A DNA stretch of 64,000 nt, taken from contig NZ_PTJS01000001.1 in NCBI RefSeq assembly GCF_002941025.1, positions 5,461,472-5,525,471 of the forward strand, written 5' to 3'. Positions 30,136-40,200 of the stretch are shown here, in pieces. The DNA comes from Streptomyces sp. QL37 (GTDB lineage Bacteria; Actinomycetota; Actinomycetes; Streptomycetales; Streptomycetaceae). Under the pieces are notes generated by a model. It was not told the origin of the DNA. It worked only from the letters and a program-made list of their open reading frames with translations, and searched no databases. Numbering within the stretch: position 1 is the stretch's first letter; every line of letters starts with the position of its first letter. The position numbers were made by a program, and so were the translations under genes.

Positions 30136-32955
30136 CTAGAGCTCGCCCTTGCGGGTCAGCTGGTTGAAGCAGATCCAGCCGGGGAGGACCGGCAGCCAGA
30201 GCGTCATCACGCGGTACAGCAGCACGGCCGGAGCCGCGACCTCCTTCGGCAGCCCCACCGCGATCAGACCGAGGGTCAGGGCGCCCTCGACCGCGCCCAT
30301 GCCGCCCGGGGTGGGCGCCGCGGACCCTAGGGCGTTGCCCGCGAGGAAGACCACCGCGATGCTGGCGTAGCTGAGCTGGGGGACGTCGGGACCGCTGAAC
30401 GCGCGGATCGACGCGTCGAGGCACAGCACGAACAGCCCGGTCAGCAGCAGCATGCCGCCGATGCCGGTGACCAGCTTCTGCGGGCGCTGCACCACGTCGA
30501 GCATGCGGGGGACGACGCCGGCGAACAGCGACCGCACCCGGGTGACGACGAACTTCCGCAGGAACGGGATCGCGGTCACCACCAGCACGAGCACGGCGAC
30601 CGTGAGCAGGCCCGCGATGACCGTCCTGGACGGGGTGAGCGAGTCCGGGGTCTTCTCCGTGCCGGTCAGATAACCGAACAGGGCGAGCAGCAGGATGTGG
30701 CAGCCGAGACCGAACAGCTGGGAGGCGCCCACGCTCGCGACGGCGAGCCCCGGGCGCACCCCGGCGCGTTGCAGGAAGCGCGTGTTCAGCGCCACACCGC
30801 CGACCGCGGCCGGCGCCACGATCTTCACGAACGAGCCGGCCACCTGTGCCAGCACGGTCTTCCCGAAGGCCACCCGCTCGGGCACGAAGCCGAGCAGGCT
30901 CATGGCCGCGGCGACATAGCTCAGGGCCGAGAAGCCCAGCGCCGCCGCGACCCAGCCCCACTCCGCCTGCTCCACGACCGTGCCGAAATCGGCCTCGGTG
31001 ACCTGGGAGATCAGGAAGTACGCGGCGATCGAACCCGCGATGAAGCTGAAGAGGGTGCGCGGCTTGATGCGCTCCAGCCGGACCGGTTCGACCGGCGCCT
31101 GCGGCCTGATCAGCAGCACCTGGCGGCGGATCTGGGCCAGCATGTCCTCCTCGCGGGCCTCTTCCAGCGCATCGTCTATCGCCCGCTTCTCAGCCTGCTT
31201 CTCCGTGCGCAGCGACTTGCGGACGGCCTTGCGGTCACTGGTCTCCGAGCCCTGTTCCTCCGCCTTGTCCTGCTTCGCCGCCTGCGAGGCCTCCAGCACC
31301 GCCTCACGCTCGCGCTGCGAACGCTCCCGGGCGATCCTGCGCAGCGTCGCCCGGGTGGAGCGGCTCAGCGCGATCGGCTGGAGCAGCGGCAGGCAGTCGG
31401 CGACGGCGTCGGGCCCGAGCACGGCGAGTGCCCCCTCGACGGCCCGTTCGGCGCCCACGCGCAGACCGGTGGTGGTGAGCAGCTGGGCGACGTCCATGCG
31501 AAGGACCAGGTCGCCGGCGGCGATCTCGCCGCCCCGCAGATCGGTGACGAACACCTTGCCGGAACCGTCGACCAGAATGGCGTCCCCGGTGAGCCTGCGG
31601 TGCGCGATCCGGCGCGACTGGAGCGCCTGCACCTGACGCCAGGCACCCCGCACCAGGTCGTCGGTGATCTCCTCGTCCTCCATCGCGTCCAGCGAGCGCC
31701 CGCCGATGTGCTCGTACACGAGCATCACGGCGTCGGGGCCGAGCTCGGACGTGGCGATCAGCTTGGGCGCGTTGGCCCCGGCGGCGATCGCCGCGTACGC
31801 GAGGAGCGCCTCCTGCTCCAGGGCCTGGCGCAGGGACAGGATGGAGCGGCGCTGGGTGATGCTGCGCAGGGTGAGCCGGCGCCACACCCGGTAGAAGAAC
31901 CCCTGGGCCTGTTGTTCACGGTCGACGACCGTGACGTCCAGGGGTGGCCCGTCCTCCAGGGTCACCAGATAGCGGCGGCCCCGGTCGCTCTGGTCGATGT
32001 TGTCGGGGGCGTCCTCCGTGCGCATCGCGGCGACCGGACGGAAGCCGACGTGGCGCAGACCGGCCATCAGGTGCTGGCCGGTCGGACGGACGTTCGGGGA
32101 GCCGACCGCGTACAGCGTGCCGTACGCCACCGTCCAGCCGATCAGCACGGTGAGGACGATCGAGAACGGGGTGGTGTAACCACCGACCAGCATCGCGAAG
32201 GCGTCCAGGAGCAGCACCACCCACAGGACGACCCGCCAGCGCGGCCTGCGGGCCATTCCGACCGCCGTCATATAGGCGATGACGGGAGCGAGATACCCGT
32301 GCACGGGGTCGGTGAGCGCGTCACCGGGCTGGGGCTGGGTCAGGGCGTCCCGGATCGTCCCGGACGCCGACCTGGCGACCCAGAGGTCGGTGGCCAGGGT
32401 CACCCCGTGGGCCAGCACGGCGGCGAGCACCCCGTCCGCGATCCGCAGCCCGTCGCGTTTCACCAGACGTTCGATGGCGAAGGCGACCGGCACGAGGAGC
32501 ACGGCGATGCTGGACACCAGGCCCGCGAGCTTGATCAGCAGATCGGGGGCCTGGTCGGTGCCCTTGGAGATGTCGTCCTCGAGGCCGGTGGTGGTCCCCT
32601 GGGCGAACGCGGCGATGGAGAACAGCAGTGCGATCGCGAGGACCCCGATGAGCAGCCGCAGCAGATCGGAGGGGCGGTGTACCCGGGCGGGCAGCAGGGG
32701 CTCGTCGCCGGATACGCGGTCCGTCAGTTCCGTGCCGGCCGACGCGAGGGTCGAGCCCGCGAGGTGCTCCCCGGGCTTTCCGGGGGTCTCCCCGGACGTC
32801 CTGGGGGTCTTCTCCGCGTCGGGTGCTCCGGGGGCGCCGGCCCCAGGGGCGTCGGGCGCGTCCGGGCGTGGCTCGGCGTCAGAGGCGCCCGCCGCCTTCG
32901 GTGGCTGCACGCCCTGCTCCTTAGCCTCTGACGAATCTTCGTGTTCTCGTATCAC
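30136..32955 (-). CDS. Large membrane protein: kinase-like domain fused to UPF0104/AglD-type flippase domain
   Basis: A 939-residue protein. Residues 1-95 are Pro/Ala/Glu-rich and disordered. Several membrane helices lie at about 98-300. A cytosolic kinase-like domain follows (about 325-540), including LRQALEQEALLAYAA and AHRRLTGDAILVDGSG, which mimics the catalytic loop but lacks the HxD/N residues; DLRGG replaces DFG. It is probably a pseudokinase. A charged coiled coil (545-610) leads to a C-terminal domain with eight helices of the lysylphosphatidylglycerol synthase/UPF0104 flippase type, with APTPGGMGAVEGAL near residue 885. The GTG start has only a weak ribosome site. Lipid or lipid-linked substrate transport is inferred. 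Confidence 0.75.
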   Translation of the reverse strand: MIREHEDSSEAKEQGVQPPKAAGASDAEPRPDAPDAPGAGAPGAPDAEKTPRTSGETPGKPGEHLAGSTLASAGTELTDRVSGDEPLLPARVHRPSDLLRLLIGVLAIALLFSIAAFAQGTTTGLEDDISKGTDQAPDLLIKLAGLVSSIAVLLVPVAFAIERLVKRDGLRIADGVLAAVLAHGVTLATDLWVARSASGTIRDALTQPQPGDALTDPVHGYLAPVIAYMTAVGMARRPRWRVVLWVVLLLDAFAMLVGGYTTPFSIVLTVLIGWTVAYGTLYAVGSPNVRPTGQHLMAGLRHVGFRPVAAMRTEDAPDNIDQSDRGRRYLVTLEDGPPLDVTVVDREQQAQGFFYRVWRRLTLRSITQRRSILSLRQALEQEALLAYAAIAAGANAPKLIATSELGPDAVMLVYEHIGGRSLDAMEDEEITDDLVRGAWRQVQALQSRRIAHRRLTGDAILVDGSGKVFVTDLRGGEIAAGDLVLRMDVAQLLTTTGLRVGAERAVEGALAVLGPDAVADCLPLLQPIALSRSTRATLRRIARERSQREREAVLEASQAAKQDKAEEQGSETSDRKAVRKSLRTEKQAEKRAIDDALEEAREEDMLAQIRRQVLLIRPQAPVEPVRLERIKPRTLFSFIAGSIAAYFLISQVTEADFGTVVEQAEWGWVAAALGFSALSYVAAAMSLLGFVPERVAFGKTVLAQVAGSFVKIVAPAAVGGVALNTRFLQRAGVRPGLAVASVGASQLFGLGCHILLLALFGYLTGTEKTPDSLTPSRTVIAGLLTVAVLVLVVTAIPFLRKFVVTRVRSLFAGVVPRMLDVVQRPQKLVTGIGGMLLLTGLFVLCLDASIRAFSGPDVPQLSYASIAVVFLAGNALGSAAPTPGGMGAVEGALTLGLIAVGLPKEVAAPAVLLYRVMTLWLPVLPGWICFNQLTRKGEL

Positions 32956-33126
32956 CGGTCACCGCCCGCATGATGGTGGCACGGCCTGCAGACAGAGGGG
33001 GGCATCAGGGTGCATTGCGCGGGCGCGATGCGCAACATACGCGGCTTCGACGGCGCGCGCACGGTGCGTGACCGGGACGACCCGGCACAGCCCCGGTTGT
33101 CGGTGGCGTACGGCAGGATGGGGCGG

Positions 33127-33540
33127 ATGAGCGAAGACCGGACGAGAGGCAGCGGCCGGACCGGGGCCGTGCCGCCCCGCCCTGTGATCGCCGAGCTGCC
33201 CGTCTACGCCGAGCGGGTCCTGGACGTGGCGGACCTGATCCCGCCCGGCCGGGTGATGACGTACGGCGATGTCGCGGAGTGGCTCGGTGACGGCGGGCCG
33301 AGACAGGTCGGCCGGGTGATGGCCCTGTACGGCTCCGCGGCGCCCTGGTGGCGGGTCGTGCGCGCCGACGGGCTGCTGCTGCCGGGCCATGAACTGCGGG
33401 CGCTCGGCCACTACCGCGAGGAGGGCACGCCGCTGAGAGCGACCCCGCGCGCCGCGGAAGGCCATGTCCCGCGTCTCGACATGAAGCGCGCCAGATGGGA
33501 CGGCGTGACCGGTGGTCCGGGCGACGAAGCTCACACCTGA
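33127..33540 (+). CDS. Alkyltransferase-like protein (MGMT family, no active Cys)
   Basis: A 137-residue protein with the DNA-binding domain of O6-alkylguanine-DNA alkyltransferases. VADLIPPGRVMTYGDVAEWL (about 34-53) and GPRQVGRVMA (57-66) are the DNA-binding elements with the Tyr and Arg finger. The methyl-acceptor motif PCHRV is PWWRV (73-77), so it cannot transfer alkyl groups. Such ATL proteins flag alkylated guanine for nucleotide excision repair. ATG 33127 is preferred, ATG 33118 is possible. It lies just upstream of adnA and adnB, consistent with a DNA-repair neighbourhood. Confidence 0.85.
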   Translation: MSEDRTRGSGRTGAVPPRPVIAELPVYAERVLDVADLIPPGRVMTYGDVAEWLGDGGPRQVGRVMALYGSAAPWWRVVRADGLLLPGHELRALGHYREEGTPLRATPRAAEGHVPRLDMKRARWDGVTGGPGDEAHT

Positions 33541-33831
33541 CAGCTTCCGCCGTCGTGCCCCGCCGGGACAGGCGGCCGGCCAGTGTCCGGGGCGCACCGC
33601 TGGGCCCGTGTGTGACGGGCGACGCGTCTCACCGCCCGCTGTCCGTCCCGCCGCTGGCGTAGCGTCGTCCACACGCGGCACGCTCCACTCCCTCATCCGT
33701 CCGTCCGTTCCCGTCCCGACCGGGCCGCCCCCACCGGGGCCGTCAGGCACCCGCAGCCGTCACACCCGGGCCGTCACCCCATGGCCGGCCACCGCGCAGA
33801 CCGAGTACACCCACCAGGACCGGCGATCCAC

Positions 33832-36800
33832 GTGAGCTCCTCCTTCACCACCCGGAACGGCCCGCACCGTCAGGCACGGCGGCGGGCCCCGGGCGCGTAC
33901 CGGCTGGTGCGCACGCCGCCGGGATCCGTGGACCCCCCTCTCCTGGACGCACCGCAGCGGGCCGTGGTTGACCACCGGGACGGCCCGCTGCTGGTCCTCG
34001 CCGGACCCGGCACGGGGAAGACCACGACGCTGGTCGAGACGGTGGCCCGGCGCGTGGCCCGCGGGACCGACCCCGCGCGCATCCTCGTCCTCACCTTCAG
34101 CCGCAAGGCGGCCGTCGAACTCCGCGACAGGATGGCCGCCCGGCTCGGCGGCACCCGGGGCCCGCAGGCCACCACCTTCCACTCGTACTGCTACGCCCTG
34201 GTCCGTGCCCACCAGGACGCCGACCTGTTCGCCGATCCGCTGCGCCTGCTCTCGGGGCCCGAGCAGGACGTCACCGTCCGTGAACTCCTCGCCGGACAGC
34301 TCGGCCTGGAGCAGGCGGGGCTGGCCCATGTCCGCTGGCCCGACGAGCTGCGGGCGTGCCTGACCACCCGGGGCTTCGCCGACGAGGTGCGCGCGGTGCT
34401 GGCCCGCAGCCGCGAGCTGGGGCTGGGCCCGGACGCGCTGGCCGCCTTCGCCCGCCGCACGGGCCGACCCGACTGGGGCGCCGCCGCCCAGTTCCTCGCC
34501 GAGTACCTGGACGTCCTCGACGCCCAGGGGGTCCTCGACTACGCGGAACTGGTCCACCGCGCGGTCCTGCTCGCCGAGCGGCCGGAGGTGGCGGCGGAGC
34601 TGGCCCGGAGCTACGACGCGGTACTCGTCGACGAGTACCAGGACACGGACCCCGCCCAGGTGCGGCTGCTGCACGCGCTGGCCGGGAACCGGGGCGCCGC
34701 CGCACCGGGCACCGGCGGGGGCCGGACGCTGATCGCCTTCGGCGACCCCGACCAGTCGATCTACGCCTTCCGGGGCGCCGATGTGAACGGCATCCTCGAC
34801 TTCCCGGACACCTTCCGCCGGGCCGACGGCGCTCCCGCACCCGTCGGGGTCCTCACCACCTCCCGCCGCTCCGGCGCGAAGCTGCTGGAGGCCACCCGGC
34901 TGCTCACCCGCCGGATGCCGCTCACCCGCCTGCCCTCGGCCAAGGTCCGCGCCCACCGCGAGCTGTCCGCCGTGCGCGGAGGCGGCCGTGTCGAGGCGTA
35001 CACCTATCCGACGCCCTCCACGGAGCTGGAGAACATCGCCGACCTGCTCCGGCGCGCGCACCTCGAAGAGGGAGTGCCCTGGAGGGACATGGCGGTCCTC
35101 GTACGCGCCGGCGGACGTTCCATCCCCGCCGTGCGCCGGGCGCTCACCTCCGCGGGAGTCCCTTTGGAGGTGGACGGCGACGATCTTCCACTGCGCCACG
35201 AGCCGGCGGTCGCCCCGCTCCTGACCGCCCTGCGCACCGTCGCCACGGCGGCGATGACCCCCGCCGTGCCCGAGGATCCGCACGACGGGTCCGGGAGCGG
35301 CCAGGAAGCGCGCGGCCCGAACCCGGACGACGGAGCCGGCGGGGAAGCGCGCGGACCGCTCGACACCGAGACCGCCCTCGCCCTCCTCACCTCGCCGCTC
35401 GGCTCCATGGACGCCGCCGACCTGCGCCGTCTCGGCCGGGCCCTGCGCGACGAGGAGCGGGCCGCCGGGAACCGCGTACCGCCGCCCTCCGGGGAGCTGC
35501 TGGCCCGGGCGCTCGCCGAGCCCGAGCGCCTGGCCACACACGATCCGGCGTACGCCCGCGGAGCGCAGCGCCTCGGCGCGCTCCTGCAGAGGGCCCGCGA
35601 ACTCCTGGAGAGCGGCGGCACCGCGGAGGAGGCCCTGTGGATCCTGTGGAACGGCACCCCCTGGCCCGGCCGTCTCGAGCGGGCGGCGCTGCGCGGCGGT
35701 GCGGGCGGCCGGAACGCCGACCGGGACCTCGACGCCGTATGCGCCCTGTTCGACACCGCGGCACGCGCCGAGGAGCGCACCGGCGGACGCGGCGCGCTCA
35801 ACTTCCTGGAGGAGGTCGACGCCCAGGACATCGCCGCCGACACGCTGTCCCGGCGGTCCGTGCGGCCCGACGCCGTGCGCCTGATGACCGCCCACCGCTC
35901 CAAGGGCCTGGAGTGGCGCCTGGTGGTCGTCGCCGGTGTCCAGGAAGGGCTCTGGCCCGACCTGCGCCGCCGGGGATCGCTCCTGGAGGCGGACCGCATC
36001 GGGCGCGACGGCCTGGCCGAACCGCTCACCCCGGGGGCGCTCCTGGCCGAGGAGCGCCGCCTGTTCTACGTGGCCGCGACCCGGGCCCGTGAACGCCTGA
36101 TCGTCACCGCCGTCAAGGCCCCCGCCGACGACGGCGACCAGCCCTCCCGCTTCCTCACCGAGCTCGGCACCGAGCCCCGGGACGTCACCGGACGCCCCCG
36201 CCGGCCGCTCGCGGTGGCCTCGCTCGTCGCCGAGCTCAGGGCGACGACCGTCGACCCCGCCGCCTCGGAGGCCCTGCGCGACGCCGCCGCACAACGGCTC
36301 GCCCGGCTCGCGGCGCTCACCGACGACGAGGGCCAGCCGCTCGTGCCCGCGGCCCACCCCTACCGCTGGTGGGGGCTGGACGAGCCGACCCGCTCCGAGG
36401 TCCCGCTGCGTGACCGTGACCGCCCGGTCGCGCTCTCCGGAAGCGCGCTCGACCAGCTGGCCAACACCTGCGCCCTCCAGTGGTTCCTGGGCCGGGAGGT
36501 CAAGGCCGACGCCCCGGCGACGGCGGCCCAGGGATTCGGCAACGTGGTCCACGTCCTCGCGGACGAGGTGGCCTCCGGGCGTACGGGCGCCGACCTGGAC
36601 GTCCTCATGGAGCGTCTGGACTCCGTATGGGACGGCCTGGTCTTCGACGCACCCTGGAAGTCGCAGCAGGAGAAGGACCAGGCGCGCGACGCCCTGGAAC
36701 GCTTCCTGCGCTGGCATGTCATGGACCGCGGGGGCAGGACCCCCACCGCGAGCGAACACGACTTCGACGTCACCCTCGAAGCGGGCGAGTACGCCGTGCG

Positions 36801-37227
36801 CATCCGGGGCTCGATGGACCGGGTCGAACAGGACACCGAGGGCCGGGCCTACGTCGTCGACTTCAAGACGGGCAAGGGGGCGCCGACCAAGGACGAGGTG
36901 GCGTCCCACCCTCAGCTCGCCGTGTACCAGCTGGCGGTCAGGGAAGGCGCCGTCGACGAGGTCTTCGACGGCCGCCGCCCCGAGGCCGGCGGCGCCGAGC
37001 TCGTCCAGCTGCGCCAGCCCGCCCCCAAGAAGGAGGGCGGTGACGCCCTTCCCAAGGTGCAGGCGCAGGAACCCCTCTCCGGGGAATGGGTCTCCGACCT
37101 GCTGGCCACGGCCGCCGGCCGGGTCCTGGACGAACGGTTCACCCCCACGACCGGCCAGCACTGCACCCACTGCGCGTTCAAGGCGTCGTGCAGCGCGCAG
37201 CCCGAAGGCCGGCAGATCATCGAATGA
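33832..37227 (+). CDS. adnA: AdnA-type helicase-nuclease subunit (UvrD-like, Fe-S nuclease)
   Basis: A 1131-residue UvrD-family helicase with a C-terminal RecB-like nuclease. Helicase motifs are GPGTGKTTT near residue 59, LVDEYQDTD near 266, GDPDQSIYAFRG and TAHRSKGLEW. The nuclease has VVDFKTGKG near 1008. Cysteines 880, 1111, 1114 and 1120 (C, then CxxC-x5-C) match the 4Fe-4S site of AddB-type nucleases. It should pair with AdnB to resect double-strand breaks, as in mycobacteria. The GTG at 33832 gives MSSSFTTRNG; an ATG at 33781 would extend it. An ATGA overlap may couple it to the next gene. Which partner is A or B is assigned by gene order. Confidence 0.85.
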   Translation: MSSSFTTRNGPHRQARRRAPGAYRLVRTPPGSVDPPLLDAPQRAVVDHRDGPLLVLAGPGTGKTTTLVETVARRVARGTDPARILVLTFSRKAAVELRDRMAARLGGTRGPQATTFHSYCYALVRAHQDADLFADPLRLLSGPEQDVTVRELLAGQLGLEQAGLAHVRWPDELRACLTTRGFADEVRAVLARSRELGLGPDALAAFARRTGRPDWGAAAQFLAEYLDVLDAQGVLDYAELVHRAVLLAERPEVAAELARSYDAVLVDEYQDTDPAQVRLLHALAGNRGAAAPGTGGGRTLIAFGDPDQSIYAFRGADVNGILDFPDTFRRADGAPAPVGVLTTSRRSGAKLLEATRLLTRRMPLTRLPSAKVRAHRELSAVRGGGRVEAYTYPTPSTELENIADLLRRAHLEEGVPWRDMAVLVRAGGRSIPAVRRALTSAGVPLEVDGDDLPLRHEPAVAPLLTALRTVATAAMTPAVPEDPHDGSGSGQEARGPNPDDGAGGEARGPLDTETALALLTSPLGSMDAADLRRLGRALRDEERAAGNRVPPPSGELLARALAEPERLATHDPAYARGAQRLGALLQRARELLESGGTAEEALWILWNGTPWPGRLERAALRGGAGGRNADRDLDAVCALFDTAARAEERTGGRGALNFLEEVDAQDIAADTLSRRSVRPDAVRLMTAHRSKGLEWRLVVVAGVQEGLWPDLRRRGSLLEADRIGRDGLAEPLTPGALLAEERRLFYVAATRARERLIVTAVKAPADDGDQPSRFLTELGTEPRDVTGRPRRPLAVASLVAELRATTVDPAASEALRDAAAQRLARLAALTDDEGQPLVPAAHPYRWWGLDEPTRSEVPLRDRDRPVALSGSALDQLANTCALQWFLGREVKADAPATAAQGFGNVVHVLADEVASGRTGADLDVLMERLDSVWDGLVFDAPWKSQQEKDQARDALERFLRWHVMDRGGRTPTASEHDFDVTLEAGEYAVRIRGSMDRVEQDTEGRAYVVDFKTGKGAPTKDEVASHPQLAVYQLAVREGAVDEVFDGRRPEAGGAELVQLRQPAPKKEGGDALPKVQAQEPLSGEWVSDLLATAAGRVLDERFTPTTGQHCTHCAFKASCSAQPEGRQIIE

Positions 37228-37286
37228 CCGCCCCGGCCGGACCGAGCGGGACCGCGTTGTCGGTGCGCCCGGTTAGCCTCTCTGGA

Positions 37287-40200
37287 GTGTCCTCCCGTAT
37301 CACCGATCCCGAGCAGCTGAAGGAACTCCTCGGGATCCCCTTCACCCCGGAGCAGACGGCCTGCATCACCGCGCCGCCCGCTCCGCAGGTGATCGTGGCC
37401 GGAGCCGGCTCGGGGAAGACGACCGTGATGGCCGCCCGGGTCGTGTGGCTCGTCGGGACCGGGCAGGTCGCCCCGGAGCAGGTCCTCGGCCTGACCTTCA
37501 CGAACAAGGCCGCCGGTGAGCTCTCCGAGCGCGTCCGCAAGGCCCTCGTCGCGGCCGGGGTCACCGACCCCGACGTCATCGACCCGGACAACCCTCCGGG
37601 CGAACCCAGCATCTCGACCTACCACGCCTTCGCAGGCCGCCTCCTCACCGACCACGGCCTGCGGATAGGCCTCGAACCCACCACCCGGCTCCTCGCCGAC
37701 GCCACCCGCTACCAGCTCGCCGCCCGGGTGCTGCGCGAGGCCCCCGGCCCGTACCCGGCTCTCACCCGGTCCTTCCCCACCCTCGTCAGTGATCTGCTGG
37801 CCCTGGACGCCGAGCTCGCCGAACACCTCGTACGGCCCGAGCAGCTCGCCGAGCACGACACCGCGCTGCTCCACACCCTGGAGACGGCCAGGCTCACCAA
37901 CGCCGAGCTGCGCAAGCTCCCCGAGACGGCGGAGGCCCGCCGCGAGCTCCTCCAGCTGACCCGGCGCTACCGGGCGGCCAAGCGCGGCCGGGACCTCCTC
38001 GACTTCGGGGACCAGATCGCCCTCTCCGCCGAGCTGGCACTCACCCGGCCCGAGGTCGGTGCCATCCTCCGCGACGAATTCCGGGTGGTCCTGCTCGACG
38101 AGTACCAGGACACCTCCGTCGCCCAGCGGCTGCTCCTGGCCGCGCTGTTCGGCGGGGGCGGCGGGAGCGGCACGGCGGGGCACGCCGTCACCGCCGTCGG
38201 CGACCCCTGCCAGGCGATCTACGGCTGGCGCGGCGCCTCCGTGGCCAACCTCGACGACTTCCCGCACCACTTCCCGCACGCCGACGGCACCCCGGCCACC
38301 CGCTACTCCCTCAGCGAGAACCGCCGCAGCGGCGGCCGTCTCCTCCATCTCGCCAACGGCCTCGCCGAACCCCTGCGCGCCATGCACGAGGGTGTCGAGG
38401 CACTGCGCCCCGCACCCGGAGCCGAGCGGGACGGCACGGTCCGGTGTGCCCTCCTGCGCACCCACGCCGAGGAGATCGACTGGCTCGGCGACTCGATCGC
38501 CCACCTCGTGCGGACGGGGACGGCACCCGGGGAGATCGCCGTCCTGTGCCGGACCGCGGGAGACTTCCCCCGCATCCAGGCAGCCCTCGTCGCCCGGGAC
38601 ATCCCGGTCGAGGTCGTCGGTCTGTCCGGGCTGCTGCACCTCCCCGAGGTCGCCGACCTCGTCGCCGTCTGCGAGGTCCTCCAGGACCCCGGGGCCAACG
38701 CCTCCCTGGTCCGGCTGCTGACCGGGCCGCGCTGGCGCATCGGGCCCCGGGACCTCGCCCTCCTGGGGCGCCGCGCCCGCCTCCTCGTCCACCGCTCCAC
38801 CGCCGGTGACGAGGCCGACCCGGACCGGCGCCTGGCCGAGGCCGTCGAGGGCATCGACCCCGCCGAGGTGATCTCGCTCGCCGACGCCCTCGACACCTTT
38901 CTGGAGTCCGGCGGGTCCGAGGACGACCAGCTGCCCTTCTCCGCCGAGGCCCGCGTCCGCTTCGCCCGCCTCGCCACCGAGCTCCGCGACCTCCGCCGCT
39001 CGCTGGCGGACCCCCTCATGGACGTACTCCACCGGGTCCTCGCGACCACCGGCCTCGAAGTGGAGCTCTCCGCGTCGCCGCACGCCCTGGCCGCGCGCCG
39101 CCGCGAGACCCTCGCCAACTTCCTGGACGTCGCGGCCGGCTTCGCCGCGGTGGACGGGGAGGCGACCCTGCTCGCCTTCCTCGGCTTCCTGCGCACCGCC
39201 GCGCAGTACGAGAAGGGCCTGGACAACGCGCTGCCCGGCGGCGAGAACACCGTGAAGGTCCTCACCGCCCACAAGTCCAAGGGGCTGGAATGGGACGTCG
39301 TCGCCGTCCCCGGCCTCGTCGGCGGCCAGTTCCCCAGCACACAGTCCCGGGACGCGTGGACCTCGCAGTCCCAGGTCCTCCCGCATGCCCTGCGCGGCGA
39401 CGCGGCCACGCTCCCCGCCCTCCACTCCTTCGACGCCAAGGGCCTCAAGGCGTTCAAGGAGGAGCTGAAGGGCCATCAGCACACCGAGGAGCTCCGCCTC
39501 GGCTACGTCACCTTCACCCGCCCCCGCAGCCTGCTGCTCGGCTCCGGCCACTGGTGGGGCCCGTCCCAGAAGAAGCCCCGCGGACCGTCCGCCTTCCTGG
39601 ACGCGCTGTACGAGCACTGTGCGGCCGGACACGGCGAGATCGAGGTCTGGGCCGACGAGCCCGGGGAGGACGAGGAGAACCCGGCACTCCAGGAGAAGGA
39701 CGCCGACCAGGCCTGGCCGCTCCCGCTCGACGACACCGCCATGGCCCGCCGCCGCGCCGCCCGGGACACCGTGCTGGCGCACCTGGAGGCACTGGCGGCC
39801 ACGCCCGTACCGGATGTGTACGAGGCGCAGGAGCCGCCCCATGACGACGAGCCTCCGTACGAGGACGAGCCTCCGTACGAGGACGAGGTGCCGCCTTACG
39901 ACGAGGAGGACGCCCCGTACGACGACCCGTTCCCGGACGGTGAGCCCGTCGTCTCCACCGTCCGGGCCCCGTCGCCGGACGGCGGCCAGGATCCGGACGG
40001 CACCGGGCCGCCTCCACACGGAACGGCCCCCGCCCCGCACGTGCCGGCCGCCCGTGCCCCGGCGGACGAAGCCCTCACCCCGGAGGAGACCCGTGCCCTC
40101 GCCTCCTGGGACCGGGACCTCGACGCCCTCGCCGGTGAGCTGCGCCGCGCCCGCGCGGCCGTGCGCGACGTCGTCGTACCGGCCACGCTCTCCGCCACCC

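Noticed and set aside
37224..37286. ATG 37224 as the adnB start
   Set aside because: It gives an ATGA overlap with adnA, but the extra 21 residues look non-conserved and TAGCCT lies 7 nt before GTG 37287. It remains an alternative.
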